From DASQFQ01 sp963802905 (GTDB lineage Bacteria; Actinomycetota; Thermoleophilia; Solirubrobacterales; Solirubrobacteraceae), in contig CAWDKH010000023.1 of assembly GCA_963802905.1 (NCBI GenBank), positions 62,001 to 126,000 on the forward strand: a DNA stretch of 64,000 nt, given 5' to 3'. This document shows positions 8,400-18,143 of this stretch, one piece after another. The position numbers and the translations under genes are program-made. The first letter of the stretch is position 1; each line of letters opens with the position of its first letter. The notes beneath the pieces are model-generated. The model was given only the letters and a program-made list of their open reading frames with translations. It did not search any database and was not told the DNA's origin.

Positions 8400-9621
8400 G
8401 TGCTCGTCGCCACCGAAATCGCCGAAGCACTCGCCGAGGGCCGGCAACGGACCCTCGACATGGTCGCGCCGTTCTCCGACGAGCAGATGGAGACCGCGCA
8501 CTCGCCACTGATGAGCCCGCTGGCCTGGGACCTCGCGCACATCGCCGCCTACGAGGACCTGTGGCTCGTGCACCGCCAGGGCGGCGAGCCGCTGCTGCAC
8601 CCCGAGCTGGCGGCGATGTACGACGCCTTCGAGACGCCGCGCGAGGTCCGCGGTGACCTCCCGATCCTCAACCGCGCCGAGGCGCTCGACTACCTCGCCG
8701 ACGTCCGCGCCCGCGTTCTGGGGCTGCTCGAGCGCGACGGCGCGAGCGAGCTGCACGAGCTGGTGCTCCAGCACGAGCACCAGCACAACGAGACGATGCT
8801 GCAGGCGATCGAGCTCGCCCGCCTCCCCACCGCGCCCGGGCTCACCGCCACCGCCCGCGCCACCGCGCCCGGCGAGCGGCACGGGCCTCGAGCCGATCGA
8901 CGTCCCCGGCGGGCCGTTCGCGCTCGGCGCGCCGGACGAGCGCTTCTCCTACGACAACGAGCGCCCGCGCCACACGGTCGATCTCCCGGACTTCCGCATC
9001 GGCCGCACCGCGATCACCAACGCGACGTTCCTCCGCTTCGTCGAGGGCGGCGGCTACCAGCGCCGCGAGTGGTGGTCGGACGAGGGCTGGGCGTGGAAGG
9101 AGGAGTACGACATCACCCACCCGCAAGGCTGGGCCGCCGGGCCCGACGGGTGGCGGCAGTGGCGCATCGACGGCGAAGCGCCGCTGCACCCCGAGGAGCC
9201 GGTGGTCCACATCTCCTGGTTCGAGGCCGACGCCTTCGCCAGGGCCCACGGAGCGCGGCTCCCGACCGAGGCCGAGTGGGAGAAGGCGGCGACCTGGAAT
9301 CAGGCGAGATTCCGCAGGACCCCCAACCTCGACCAGACCGGCCTCGGCCCCCACCCGGTGCCCGACGGCCCGGCCGGCGTCCCACTCGGAATGCTCGGCG
9401 ACACCTGGGAGTGGACGGCGACCGAGTTCGACGGCTACCCCGGCTTCACCGCCCACCCGTACCGCGAGTACTCCGAGGTCTTCTTCCGCCGCGGCTACCG
9501 CGTCCTGCGCGGGGGCTCGTGGGCGACGCGCCTCCGGGTCGCGACCCCGACGTTCCGCAACTGGGACCTCCCCCAGCGGCGGCAGATCTTCTCCGGCGTG
9601 AGGCTGGCGTGGGACGCCTGA
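8400..9621 (+). CDS. egtB: ergothioneine sulfoxide synthase EgtB, one frame break
   Basis: Non-haem iron enzyme that joins hercynine with gamma-glutamylcysteine or cysteine using oxygen. The N-terminal DinB-like domain has SPLAWDLAHIAAYEDLWLV and the iron ligands in LVLQHEHQHNETM (HxxxHxE plus the upstream His). The C-terminal sulfatase-modifying-factor (FGE-like) domain has VPGGPFALGAPDERFSYDNE, RLPTEAEWEKAA, GDTWEWTAT and RVLRGGSWATR. The two halves are in different frames; one surplus base near 8870, in the variable linker, separates them. Start is the GTG at 8400. About 406 residues when joined. The stop overlaps the egtD start by 13 bases. Confidence 0.9.
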
Positions 9622-10580
9622 CCAGCGTCGCGACCGCCGGCCGCAGCACGCTCGCCGACGACGTGCTCGACGGCCTCACCCGGCCCGTCAAGGAGCTGCC
9701 GCCCAAGCACTTCTACGACGCCCTTGGCTCGGAGCTGTTCGACCGCATCTGCGAGGTGCCCGAGTACTACCCGACCCGCGCCGAGCGCGCGATCCTCGAG
9801 GCGCACGCCGACGCGATCGTCGCCGCCACCAACGCTGGGGAGCTCGTCGAGCTCGGCTCGGGCACCGCCGCCAAGACGCGCGTGCTGCTCGACGCGATGG
9901 CCCGCGCCGGCACGCTGTGGCGCTACGTGCCCTTCGACGTCGACGGCGGCATGGTCCGCGACACCGCCGCGGCCCTGACCGCCGACTACCCCGGGCTCGA
10001 GGTCTGGGGCGTCACCGGCGACTTCGAGCACGACCTCGACGAGATCCCGCCGCCGGAGCCCGGCCGCCCGCGGATCGTCGCCTTCCTCGGCGGCACGATC
10101 GGCAACTTCATCCCCGGCTCGCGCCGGCGCTTCCTGCGCGAGCTGCGCGCGCGCCTGGACGAGCGCAGCTTCCTGCTGCTCGGCACCGACCTCGTGAAGG
10201 ACCCGGCCGTGCTCGAGGCCGCCTACAACGACAGCCAGGGCGTAACTGCCGAGTTCAACCTCAACATCCTGCGCGTCGTCAACCGCGAACTCGACGCCGA
10301 CTTCGACCTCGAGCAGTTCGAGCACATCGCGTTCTACGACGAGCAGCGTGAGTGGATCGAGATGCGCCTGCGCGCCCGCCGCGCCCAGTCGGTTCGCGTG
10401 GCCGCGCTCGACCTCGACCTCGAGTTCGGCCGCGGCGAGGAGCTGCGGACCGAGATCTCGGCCAAGTTCACGCCCGAGCGGGTGCGGGCGGATCTGGACG
10501 CCGCCGGCCTCGAGCTCGTCGAGTGGTTCACCGATCCCAAGGAGCTGTTCGCGCTGTCGCTGGCGCGCCGCCGGGAGTAG
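9609..10580 (+). CDS. egtD: histidine N-alpha-methyltransferase EgtD
   Basis: Trimethylates L-histidine to hercynine with S-adenosylmethionine. The 323-residue protein begins at GTG 9609 (VGRLTSVATAGRSTLADDVL), inside the egtB end. Diagnostic segments are GLTRPVKELPPKHFYDALGS, CEVPEYYPTRAERAIL, VELGSGTAAKTRVLLD (SAM motif) and AFLGGTIGNFIPGSRRRFL. The egtB-egtD pair makes the core ergothioneine pathway; egtA, egtC and egtE are not in this window. Confidence 0.95.
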   Translation: MGRLTSVATAGRSTLADDVLDGLTRPVKELPPKHFYDALGSELFDRICEVPEYYPTRAERAILEAHADAIVAATNAGELVELGSGTAAKTRVLLDAMARAGTLWRYVPFDVDGGMVRDTAAALTADYPGLEVWGVTGDFEHDLDEIPPPEPGRPRIVAFLGGTIGNFIPGSRRRFLRELRARLDERSFLLLGTDLVKDPAVLEAAYNDSQGVTAEFNLNILRVVNRELDADFDLEQFEHIAFYDEQREWIEMRLRARRAQSVRVAALDLDLEFGRGEELRTEISAKFTPERVRADLDAAGLELVEWFTDPKELFALSLARRRE

Positions 10581-10589
10581 GTTCGGCGC

Positions 10590-12194
10590 ATGGCCACTCC
10601 GCTCGCCGGCCGCGCTGCCCTGAAGCGGGGCGCCTGGGCGGAGGCGCGAGCGAGCTTTGCAGCGGCGCTCGCGGAGGAGGAGACCGCCGAGGCGCTCGAG
10701 GGTCTGAGCTGGGCGACGTGGTGGCTCGACGAGGTCGACGCCTGCTTCGACGCCCGCGAGCGCGCCTACCGGCGCTACCGCGAGGACGGCGACCTGCGCG
10801 GCGCGGCTCGGATGGCGCTGTGGCTGAGCGACGACCACTCCGAGTTCCGCCGCAAGGAGGCCGTCGCCGGCGGCTGGTTCCAGCGGGCCGCGCGCCTGCT
10901 CTCGGAGATCCCGCCCGCGCCCGAGCACGGCTGGCTGGCCGTGTTCGAGGCGCACGCGACGCTCGCCGCTGGCGATCCCGAAGGCGCGCTGCGGCTCGCC
11001 GGCGAGGCGCGCGAGCTCGGCCGCGAGCTCGGGGCGGTCGACGTCGAGATGTTCGCGGTCGCCACCGAGGGCGTGGTGCTCGTCGCCCAGGGCTCGGTCG
11101 CGGAGGGCATGCGCCGGCTCGACGAGGCCACCGCGGCGGCGCTCGGCGGCGAGTTCGACGACCTGCGCGCGGCGGGCTGGACGTGCTGCCTGCTGATCGG
11201 CGCCTGCGAGCGCGTGCGTGACTTCGACCGCGCGGCGCAGTGGTGTGCCGAGGCCGAGGCGTTCAGCCGGCGGCTCGACGCGCGCTTCGTCAAGGGCGTG
11301 TGCCGAGCCCATTACGGCGCAGTCCTGTGCTGGCACGGTGACTGGGAGGGCGCCGACCGCGAGCTGACCGGCGCGCTGGCGGAGCTGACCGAGAAGCGGC
11401 CGGCGTGGCGCTCGGTCGCCGTCGTCCGGCTGGGCGAGCTGCGGCGGCGCCAGGGCCGGACAGCCGAGGCGCTCGAGCTGTTCGGCTCCGCGGAGGCGGA
11501 CCCGCTGGCGCGGCTCGGTCGCGCCGAGGCCGCGCTCGACGCCGGTGACGCGGCCGGCGCCCGCGAGGGTGCGGAGCGAGTGCTGCGGGCAGCCACCGCA
11601 CCGACGGCGCGCGCGGGTGCGCTGGAGCTGCTGGTGCGAGCCGGCGCCGCTGAAGGCGCGTCGCACGCTGCCGAGCTGCGCGCGATCGCGGATGCGCTCG
11701 ACACCATGCCGCTGCGCGCTGCCGCGAGCTACTGCGAGGGCCTCGTGGCCGCGGCGGCTGGCGATCACGAGACGGCGCTCGCCCGCCACGACGCCGCACT
11801 CGAGGGCTACGCGGGCAGCGAGGCGCCGGTCGAGACCGCCCGCGCGCGGCTCGGGCTCGCCGAGGCGCTCGCCGCGCTCGGGCGGAGCGAGGCCGCGCGC
11901 CGTGAGGCGGCCGCCGCCGTCGATGCACTGCACGCGATCGGCGCCGAGCCGGAGTGCGGGCGGGCGCGCGAGGTGGCGAGGCGCCTCGGCGCGGCGCCGC
12001 GCGGCGAGCTCAGCGCGCGTGAAGTCGAGGTCCTGCGGCTCGTCGCCGACGGCCTCGGCGACCGCCAGATCGCGACGGAGCTCACGCTCAGCGAGCACAC
12101 CGTGCACCGCCACGTGGCGAACATCCACGCGAAGCTGCGCTGCTCGTCGCGCGCGGCGGCGGTCGCACTCGCGCACCGCCGCGGCCTGCTCTGA
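10590..12194 (+). CDS. LuxR-type regulator with TPR-like repeats
   Basis: 534 residues. About residues 1-450 are Ala-rich helical repeats of the TPR type (for example GRAALKRGAWAEARASFAAAL and GDHETALARHDAALEGYAG). The last 65 residues form a LuxR/GerE helix-turn-helix: LSAREVEVLRLVADGLGDRQ then TELTLSEHTVHRHVANIHAK. It lacks the N-terminal AAA ATPase of MalT/LAL regulators. It starts 9 bases after egtD, so it may be cotranscribed with the ergothioneine genes. Target and ligand are unknown. Confidence 0.85.
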   Translation: MATPLAGRAALKRGAWAEARASFAAALAEEETAEALEGLSWATWWLDEVDACFDARERAYRRYREDGDLRGAARMALWLSDDHSEFRRKEAVAGGWFQRAARLLSEIPPAPEHGWLAVFEAHATLAAGDPEGALRLAGEARELGRELGAVDVEMFAVATEGVVLVAQGSVAEGMRRLDEATAAALGGEFDDLRAAGWTCCLLIGACERVRDFDRAAQWCAEAEAFSRRLDARFVKGVCRAHYGAVLCWHGDWEGADRELTGALAELTEKRPAWRSVAVVRLGELRRRQGRTAEALELFGSAEADPLARLGRAEAALDAGDAAGAREGAERVLRAATAPTARAGALELLVRAGAAEGASHAAELRAIADALDTMPLRAAASYCEGLVAAAAGDHETALARHDAALEGYAGSEAPVETARARLGLAEALAALGRSEAARREAAAAVDALHAIGAEPECGRAREVARRLGAAPRGELSAREVEVLRLVADGLGDRQIATELTLSEHTVHRHVANIHAKLRCSSRAAAVALAHRRGLL

Positions 12195-12282
12195 GTGGCC
12201 CATTCGGGCCATCCGCGCCCCGCGCGCAAGATGGCCCGGGCATGCGAAGGCAGCGCGCCCGCGGTCCGCGAGCGTCCCGCGC

Positions 12283-13059
12283 ATGATCGATGAGCTGACG
12301 GACCACAAGCAGACCCAGCGCGCGATATGGGCGGCCGGCGACTACGCGGCGTTCGCCCCGCTCGTCGCCGAGGTCGGCGAGCGCCTCGTCGCCCGCGTCG
12401 GCATCGCGCCCGGCGCCGCCGTCCTCGACGTCGCCTGCGGCACCGGCAACGTCGCCATCCCCGCGGCGCTCGCCGGCGCGCGCGTCACCGGCGTCGACCT
12501 CACCCCGGAGCACTTCCCGGCGGCGCGAGCGCGCGCCGCCGCAGCCGGCGTCGAGGTCGACTGGGTCGAGGGCGACGTCGAGGCACTGCCGTTCGAGGAC
12601 GACGCGTTCGACCTCGTGCTCTCCTCATTCGGCTGCATGTTCGCGCCGCGCCACGCGTTGGCGGCGGCCGAGCTGGCGCGGGTGCTGCGACCGCAGGGCC
12701 GGCTGGGGATCTGCGCGTTCACGCCCGACGGCGCAGGCGGCGACTTCTTCAAGACGCTCGGAGCGCTCGCACCGCAGCCGCCGGCCTTCGCGGAGAACCC
12801 CCTCGACTGGGGCGAGCCGTCCCACGTGCGCTCGCTGTTCGGCGAGCTCGACCTGCGCTTCGAGCGGCGGTCGTACTGCGAGCGCTTCGCGTCCCTGGAC
12901 GCCGCGGTCGAGCTCTACACGACGACGTTCGGGCCGGTCGTGGCGCTCGGCGGCCCGGCGCTCGCCGGCGACCTGCGGGCGCTGTTCGCGCGCCATGCGA
13001 TCGACGGCGGCACGGCGATCCCCTACGACTACCTCGTCACGTTGTCGGTGGCGTCGTGA
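12283..13059 (+). CDS. class I SAM-dependent methyltransferase
   Basis: 258 residues. Motif I VLDVACGTGNVAIPAALAGA, acidic strand-2 end VTGVDLTPEHF, motif II-like EGDVEALPFEDDAFDLVLS and LARVLRPQGRLGICAF are clear Methyltransf_11/UbiE-like features. The substrate is unknown. Its location beside menF invites comparison with MenG, the last menaquinone methyltransferase, but the MenG signature motifs are not evident, so I leave it general. An 88-base gap separates it from the LuxR gene. Confidence 0.8.
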   Translation: MIDELTDHKQTQRAIWAAGDYAAFAPLVAEVGERLVARVGIAPGAAVLDVACGTGNVAIPAALAGARVTGVDLTPEHFPAARARAAAAGVEVDWVEGDVEALPFEDDAFDLVLSSFGCMFAPRHALAAAELARVLRPQGRLGICAFTPDGAGGDFFKTLGALAPQPPAFAENPLDWGEPSHVRSLFGELDLRFERRSYCERFASLDAAVELYTTTFGPVVALGGPALAGDLRALFARHAIDGGTAIPYDYLVTLSVAS

Positions 13060-13064
13060 GCGCG

Positions 13065-14509
13065 TCAGCCCGACAGCACCGGGAGCAGCGCGCCCAGCTT
13101 GACCTCGGTCTCGGCCAGCTCGGCCGCCGGGTCGGACTCGCGCACCACGCCGACGCCGGCGTAGAGCCGCGCCTCGGTCCCGCGCAGCAGCGCGCAGCGG
13201 AGGGCGACGCAGAACTCGCCGTCCTCGTTGGCGTCGGTCCAGCCGACCGGGCCCGCGTACCAGCCGCGGTCGATGCCCTCGAGCGCGGGGATGAGCGGCG
13301 CGGCGACCGCGAACGGCTCGCCGCCGACCGCGGGCGTCGGGTGCAGGAGGCCGGCGAGCTCGACGACGCTGATCGGGTGCGTGAGCTGCGCGCGGATCGG
13401 CGTCGCGAGGTGCTGGATGTTGGCGACCTTGATCACCGTCGGCTCGTTCGGCGCGGCGACCCAGACGGCGTGCGGGCGCAGGGCGCGGCCGATCCGGTGG
13501 CTGACGATCGCCTGCTCCTCGCGGTCCTTGGCCGAGCCCAGCAGCTGCTCGCCGAGGTGGTCGTCGACGGCGGGGTCGGCGGAGCGGCGGATCGAGCCGG
13601 CGAGCGCGACCGAGGATGCGCGCAGGCCCTCGCGGCGCACGAGCAGCTCCGGCGAGGCGGCCACGAACGCGCTCTCGCCGCGGCCGGCGCAGAACACGAA
13701 GCAGGAGCCGAATGCCGAGCGCAGCACGCCGAACACCGCCGCGGCGTCATGCGGCGTGCGGCGCGTGGACAGCGACCTCGCGCGCCAGCACGATCTTCTC
13801 GAGCGCGCCGGCGCGGATCCGCTCGACGCCGCGGGCGACCGCCTCGATGTAGTGCTCGGGCGGCGCGATGCTGGCGATCTCGAAGCGCCCGGCGGGCGCG
13901 GGGTCGAGCAGCGGCAGCTCGCGGTCGCGCAGCGCCGCCGACGCGGGCGGCCATCCGCTCGGCGAGCTGCTCGGGGACGTCGTCGGGCGCGGCGAGCCCG
14001 GCCACGGTCAGGCTGACCTCGCCGTTGCGGCGCGCCAGCGCCACCTCGGGCACGACGAGCGCGCCGGCGCCGAAGCCCGCCCAGTGCGGCGCCGCGCCGC
14101 CGTCGGGCGCGAACGCGAAGCCGCCGACCGCCACGAGCCCGGAGCCGGGCGGCCCGGAGTCCTCGCCGGCGACCGCACCGCCCGCGAGCTTCCGCCAGGC
14201 GGCGGCGACGGTCGCGAAGCGCTCGGGGCCGTCGGCCTCGAGCGTCCGCAGCGCGCCGAGCGCCGCCACGACGGCGCCGCCGCGCGCGGGCTGCTCGTAA
14301 CAGAACCAGTGCTCGCCGGCCTGGCGCGAGGTGAAGACGACCGCGCTCGGATCGACGGCGGGATCGATGCGCACGGTCAGCCCGACGAGCACCTCGCCGC
14401 CCTCGCGGCGGGCGCGCCGCACGGCGCGCGCACAGCGCGCGGCCAGCTCGGCCCGCTCGTCGAAGCGAAGGGCGAACGGCTCGCGGGTGCCGGTCAGACG
14501 CAGCGTCAT
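13065..14509 (-). CDS. menF: isochorismate synthase MenF, two frame breaks
   Basis: Chorismate-utilising enzyme that converts chorismate to isochorismate, the first menaquinone step. From ATG 14509 (MTLRLTGTREPFALRFDERA) the protein reads to about 13940; a surplus base moves it to the frame containing PEHYIEAVARGVERIRAGAL and EKIVLAREVAVHAP; a second surplus base near 13750 restores the C-terminal frame with ASPELLVRREG, LAGSIRRSADP, HLATPIRAQL, LHPTPAVGGEP and YAGPVGWTDANEDGEF. All chorismate-binding-domain landmarks are present once joined (about 480 residues). Convergent with the methyltransferase (5 bases apart). Confidence 0.85.
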
Positions 14510-14598
14510 CCCTCCCCAAGCCTACGAGGCAGCCGGGTTAGTCGCTTCCACCCAAGGGTGCATGTCCACGCCCTCGCGACCGCGGGATGCTCGGCGCC

Positions 14599-15051
14599 AT
14601 GATCCGCATCCTCACCGCACTTCTGGCGGCCGCTGCGCTCGCCGGGCTGAGCGCCGCGCCGGCCATGGCCGGCAAGAGCGACAAGCGCGCCGCGACGAAG
14701 CTGTTGCGCGGCACGGTCTGGAGCACGCACCAGAGCGGCAACGTCACCGGCGCCAGCCTCGACCGCACGGTCACGCTGTGCCGAGACAACACCTACACGC
14801 TCGTCACGAGCTTCCTCGCGCCGATCATCGAGGACCCCTCCAGCTTTGATCACCCCGACCCCGAGACCCGGGTCACCGGCACCTGGCGGGTGCAGCGCGC
14901 GAAGCTCTCGAAGAACCGCCGCTTCGGCACGGTGCGCGTCGCCTACACAACCGACGCCGGCGAGCGCGGAACCGTGGTCCTCACCGCCTCCAAGCGCGGC
15001 GCCACGCTCGCCGGCGAGCCCGCCCTGGTCAGCCGCACGGACGCGTGCTGA
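14599..15051 (+). CDS. secreted hypothetical protein
   Basis: 150 residues from ATG 14599 (an ATG 12 bases earlier is also possible). MIRILTALLAAAALAGLSA followed by APAMAG is a typical Sec signal peptide. The mature part contains VTLCRDNTYTLVTSF and TGTWRVQRAKLSKNRRFGTV, a pattern seen in small lipocalin-like or lysozyme-inhibitor-like beta barrels, with two Cys that could pair. No named family recognised. Its end overlaps the start of the PD40 protein by 7 bases, implying cotranscription. Confidence 0.65.
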   Translation: MIRILTALLAAAALAGLSAAPAMAGKSDKRAATKLLRGTVWSTHQSGNVTGASLDRTVTLCRDNTYTLVTSFLAPIIEDPSSFDHPDPETRVTGTWRVQRAKLSKNRRFGTVRVAYTTDAGERGTVVLTASKRGATLAGEPALVSRTDAC

Positions 15052-16826
15052 GAGTCGCCGTCACCCTCGGCCTGCTGGCCGCAGTGCTCAGCGCCCCCGT
15101 CGCCTCGGCGGCGTCGGGGGACGTCGAGCGTGTGAGCGTCGCCACGAACGGCGCTCAGGGTGACGGCGACTCCACAGTGCCGTCGATCTCGCACGACGGC
15201 AACGTCGTCGCGTTCCAGTCGCGCGCGAGCACGCTCGTCGGCGGCGACGGCAACGGCGGGCTCGACGTCTTCACGCGCCGGCGCGCGGCACGGCAGACCG
15301 ACCGGATCAGCAACGTCCCCGGGGTCAGCGCCGGCTCCACGCGCCCGGCCGTCTCCGCGGACGGCAGCTCGGTCGCGTTCGAGTCGTTCGCGCCCGAACT
15401 CGGCGCCGGCGCTCTCGGCGACATCTTCCTGCGCCGCGGCGGCGGGGCGATCGCGCGGCTCACCGCGCCCACCGGCAACGGCGACAACGTGTCCGGCTTC
15501 AAGCCCTCGATCTCTGGCGACGGGTCCACGGTCGTCTTCGAGTCGGCAGGGCAGGAGCTGATCCCCGACGACACCAACGGCCTCGGCGACGTCTTCGCGT
15601 GGCGGGGCGGCTCGATCACGCGGCTGAGCGAGGGCTTCGCCGGTGCGGAGGCGAACGGCTTCTCCGACCAGCCGGCGCTGTCGAGCGACGGCCGCTTCGT
15701 GGCCTTCCTTTCCGAGGCCACCAACCTGGCTCCGGGCAATGACGACCCCGGCTCGTGGGACATCTTCGTCCGCGGCCTGGCCGGCGGCACCGAGCGCGTG
15801 AGCGTCGGCCTCGGCGGCGCGCCGGCCAACGGCGATTCGGAGGATCCGGCGATCTCCGGCAATGGCGCGATCGTCGCGTTCCAGTCGAACGCGTCCAACC
15901 TTGTCGCCGGCGACGGCAACAACCGCAGCGACATCTTCGTCCACGACCGCAACCGCCACGTGACCGAGCGCGTCAGCGTCGCGAGCGACGGCACCGAGGG
16001 CACCGCCAACGCGATCCAGCCGTCGATCTCGTCCGACGGGCGCTTCGTCGCCTTCGCCTCGCTGGACTCGACGCTGATCCCCGGCGACACCAACAACGTC
16101 GTCGACATCTTCATCCACGACCGCCGCGACCACACCACGAAGCGCGTCAGCGAGCGCCCGGGCTCCCGGTTCGGCGCCGGCGACGACTCGTTCGCGCCCG
16201 CGATCTCCGGCGACGGCTGCTTCGTCGCGTTCGAGCTCGACGGCGGCGGCACGCTCGTCGCGGACGACACCAACGGCGAGGCTGACGTCTACGTCGTCGA
16301 CCTCGGCTGCGGCGGCTCCGGGCCGGGCGGCGGGGGACCGAGCACCGGCGCGGCCGATCCGATCGGTCCGCAACCGCCCACGAGCGGCCCCGTCGGCGAG
16401 CCCCGTCGCGACCCGATCGCCTCGCCCGTACGCGGCACGGTCCGCGTCCGCGCGCCAGGCAAGCGGCGCTTCACGCGGCTCCGCCGCGCGGGGGCGATCC
16501 CGAACGGCGCCGAGATCGACACCCGGCGCGGCGTCCTGCGGCTCGTGGTGGGCCGTGCCACCGCCACCGTCTCGCGGGGCCGCGCGATCGTGAACCGCAC
16601 CACGCTCACGCTCTCCGGCCGCAAGCTCCTCGTCCGCGTCACCTCCGGGCAGTTCCGGACGCGGGCAAAGCGGACGACGGCGATCGGGCGGCGCGCCGCC
16701 TGGCTGACCACGATCGTGCGCGGCAAGGTCGCGGTCCGCGATCTTGCCCGCCGACGGACGGTGCGCCTGAAGCGCGGCGAGCGCTACCGCGTGCGGTCGA
16801 GCCAGGCCCGGATCGCGCCCCAGTAG
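15045..16826 (+). CDS. secreted TolB/PD40-repeat protein with C-terminal FecR-like domain
   Basis: 593 residues from GTG 15045. Signal peptide MLRVAVTLGLLAAVLSAPVA. Residues about 25-420 are five to six PD40-like propeller repeats of the form PSISHDGNVVAFQS...GDGNGGLDVF, seen again as PAISGNGAIVAFQSNASNLV and PSISSDGRFVAFASLDSTLI. After a Gly/Pro linker (about 420-450) comes a FecR-like domain: RAGAIPNGAEIDTRRGVLRL then VTSGQFRTRAKR. Predicted to be exported; function unknown. The 3' end overlaps the convergent hydrolase by 43 bases. Confidence 0.75.
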   Translation: MLRVAVTLGLLAAVLSAPVASAASGDVERVSVATNGAQGDGDSTVPSISHDGNVVAFQSRASTLVGGDGNGGLDVFTRRRAARQTDRISNVPGVSAGSTRPAVSADGSSVAFESFAPELGAGALGDIFLRRGGGAIARLTAPTGNGDNVSGFKPSISGDGSTVVFESAGQELIPDDTNGLGDVFAWRGGSITRLSEGFAGAEANGFSDQPALSSDGRFVAFLSEATNLAPGNDDPGSWDIFVRGLAGGTERVSVGLGGAPANGDSEDPAISGNGAIVAFQSNASNLVAGDGNNRSDIFVHDRNRHVTERVSVASDGTEGTANAIQPSISSDGRFVAFASLDSTLIPGDTNNVVDIFIHDRRDHTTKRVSERPGSRFGAGDDSFAPAISGDGCFVAFELDGGGTLVADDTNGEADVYVVDLGCGGSGPGGGGPSTGAADPIGPQPPTSGPVGEPRRDPIASPVRGTVRVRAPGKRRFTRLRRAGAIPNGAEIDTRRGVLRLVVGRATATVSRGRAIVNRTTLTLSGRKLLVRVTSGQFRTRAKRTTAIGRRAAWLTTIVRGKVAVRDLARRRTVRLKRGERYRVRSSQARIAPQ

Positions 16827-17583
16827 GCGTCCGGGGCCTCGGCGAACGGGAAGTGCCCGACGCCGTCGAGGATCACGAGGTCGCCGCGCGGCGCGGTGGC
16901 GGCGATCCGGCGCGCCGCGGCCGGCGGCGTGCCTTTGTCGTGCTCGCCGGCGATCGCGAGGATCGGGATCTCGGAGGTGGCGAGCGCGGTCAGCGCGTGC
17001 AGCTCGCCGCCCTCGCTCGGCGTGCAGCACCGCCTGGTGGCGGTAGACGACGTCGGCGAACGCCTCTCGCACCGCCTCGACGCCCTCGGGCGTCGGGCGC
17101 GAAGAACGGCAGCTGGCCGAGCCAGGCCTCGCGCGCCTCCTCGTCGCTGGTCACGCGCTCCTCGAGCTGGAAGGCGGCCTCGACGTCGGCCGACAGGTTG
17201 TCGTACGCGTCCTGCGGCGCGCCCGGCGCGTCCTCCTCGTCGGCGTCCGTGCAGGACGCGATCAGCCGCGCCGCGCTGCCCGGGAAGTCGATCAGGTGCT
17301 GCATCGACACGAAGCCGCCGAACGAGTGGCCGAGCAGCGTCCAGTCCTCGAGCCCGCGCTCGCGCACCAGCTCCTCGAGCGCGCGAGCGTGCGCGGCGAG
17401 CGTCCACTCCTCCGGGTCCGGCGAGCGCCCGTTGCCGGGCAGGTCGACGATCAGCAGACGGTGGTCGGTGGCCAGCGCCTCGGCGCTGGGCAGGAAGATC
17501 GAGCCGTCCAGGCCCGGACCGGCGTGGAGGAGCACCACAGGGCGCCCCTCCCCCAGCTCACGGACGTGCAGCTCGGGCGTCAG
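16784..17583 (-). CDS. alpha/beta hydrolase (proline iminopeptidase-like), two frame breaks
   Basis: Reads LTPELHVRELGEGRPVVLLH with HAGPGLDGS (oxyanion region), LGHSFGGFVSM (nucleophile Ser), AIAGEHDKGTP (acid) and DGVGHFPFAEAP (His). Two surplus bases, near 17095 and 17010, bracket the third-frame piece EGVEAVREAFADVVYRHQAV. The family resembles proline iminopeptidase/TAP-type hydrolases, substrate unknown. No ATG, GTG or TTG lies near the homology start; the CTG at 17583 overlaps the ilvN stop as CTGA and is my proposed start. The only standard alternative is a GTG at 17685, which would add 34 unlikely residues inside ilvN. Confidence 0.7.
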
Positions 17584-18143
17584 GTCTCCCCGCGCCCGCG
17601 TGAGATCGCGATCTCGCCCGTCCTGGCCATCTCGACCAGCCCGAACGGCCGCACCATGCGCTCGAACGCCTCGATCTTCTCCCACGTGCCGGTGACCTCG
17701 ATGATCAGCGAGCGCCGCGAGACGTCGATGATCTTGGCGCGGAAGATCTCCACCATCTGCATGACCTCGCCGCGCGCGCCGCCGTCGGCCGTGACCTTGA
17801 ACAGCGCGAGCTCGCGCGCGACCGTGTCGACCGGCTCGAGGTCGCGGATCTTGATCACGTTGACCAGCTTGTGCAGCTGCTTGGTCACCTGGTCGATCGG
17901 GTGCATCGCCCCGTCGAGCGTCAGCGTGATGCGCGACAGCCGCTCGTCGTCGGTCGGCCCGACCGCGAGCGTGTCGATGTTGAAGCCGCGGCGCGCGAAC
18001 AGGCCCGCGATGCGGGTCAGCACGCCGGGCTTGTTCTCGACCAGGATCGAGAGGATGTGCTTGCGGCCGGTGCGGACGCCGGAGGAGGCCTCGAGCTCCT
18101 CGAGCGTCAGCAGTTCCTTGGTGCCTGGCTCGCCCACCCGCAT
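17580..18143 (-). CDS. ilvN: acetolactate synthase small (regulatory) subunit IlvN
   Basis: 187 residues. N-terminal ACT domain HILSILVENKPGVLTRIAGL with GLFARRGFNIDTLAVG, then DPIDQ-type linker (HPIDQVTKQLHKLVNVIKIRD) and the C-terminal regulatory domain ARELALFKVTA...IIEVTGTWEKIEAF. It binds valine and stimulates the catalytic subunit. An N-terminal extension of about 27 residues precedes the ACT domain; the ATG at 18143 overlaps the ilvB stop (TGATG), supporting this start. Confidence 0.94.
   Translation of the reverse strand: MRVGEPGTKELLTLEELEASSGVRTGRKHILSILVENKPGVLTRIAGLFARRGFNIDTLAVGPTDDERLSRITLTLDGAMHPIDQVTKQLHKLVNVIKIRDLEPVDTVARELALFKVTADGGARGEVMQMVEIFRAKIIDVSRRSLIIEVTGTWEKIEAFERMVRPFGLVEMARTGEIAISRGRGET

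Noticed and set aside
9495..12308. Long minus-strand open frame of 937 codons opposite egtD and the LuxR gene
   Set aside because: It is low-complexity Arg/Ala/Gly-rich and mirrors the third-position GC bias of the real plus-strand genes; no domain is visible. Similar antisense frames elsewhere were discarded for the same reason.
12283..13059. Methyltransferase as MenG/UbiE
   Set aside because: Only generic SAM motifs are present; location next to menF alone is not enough.
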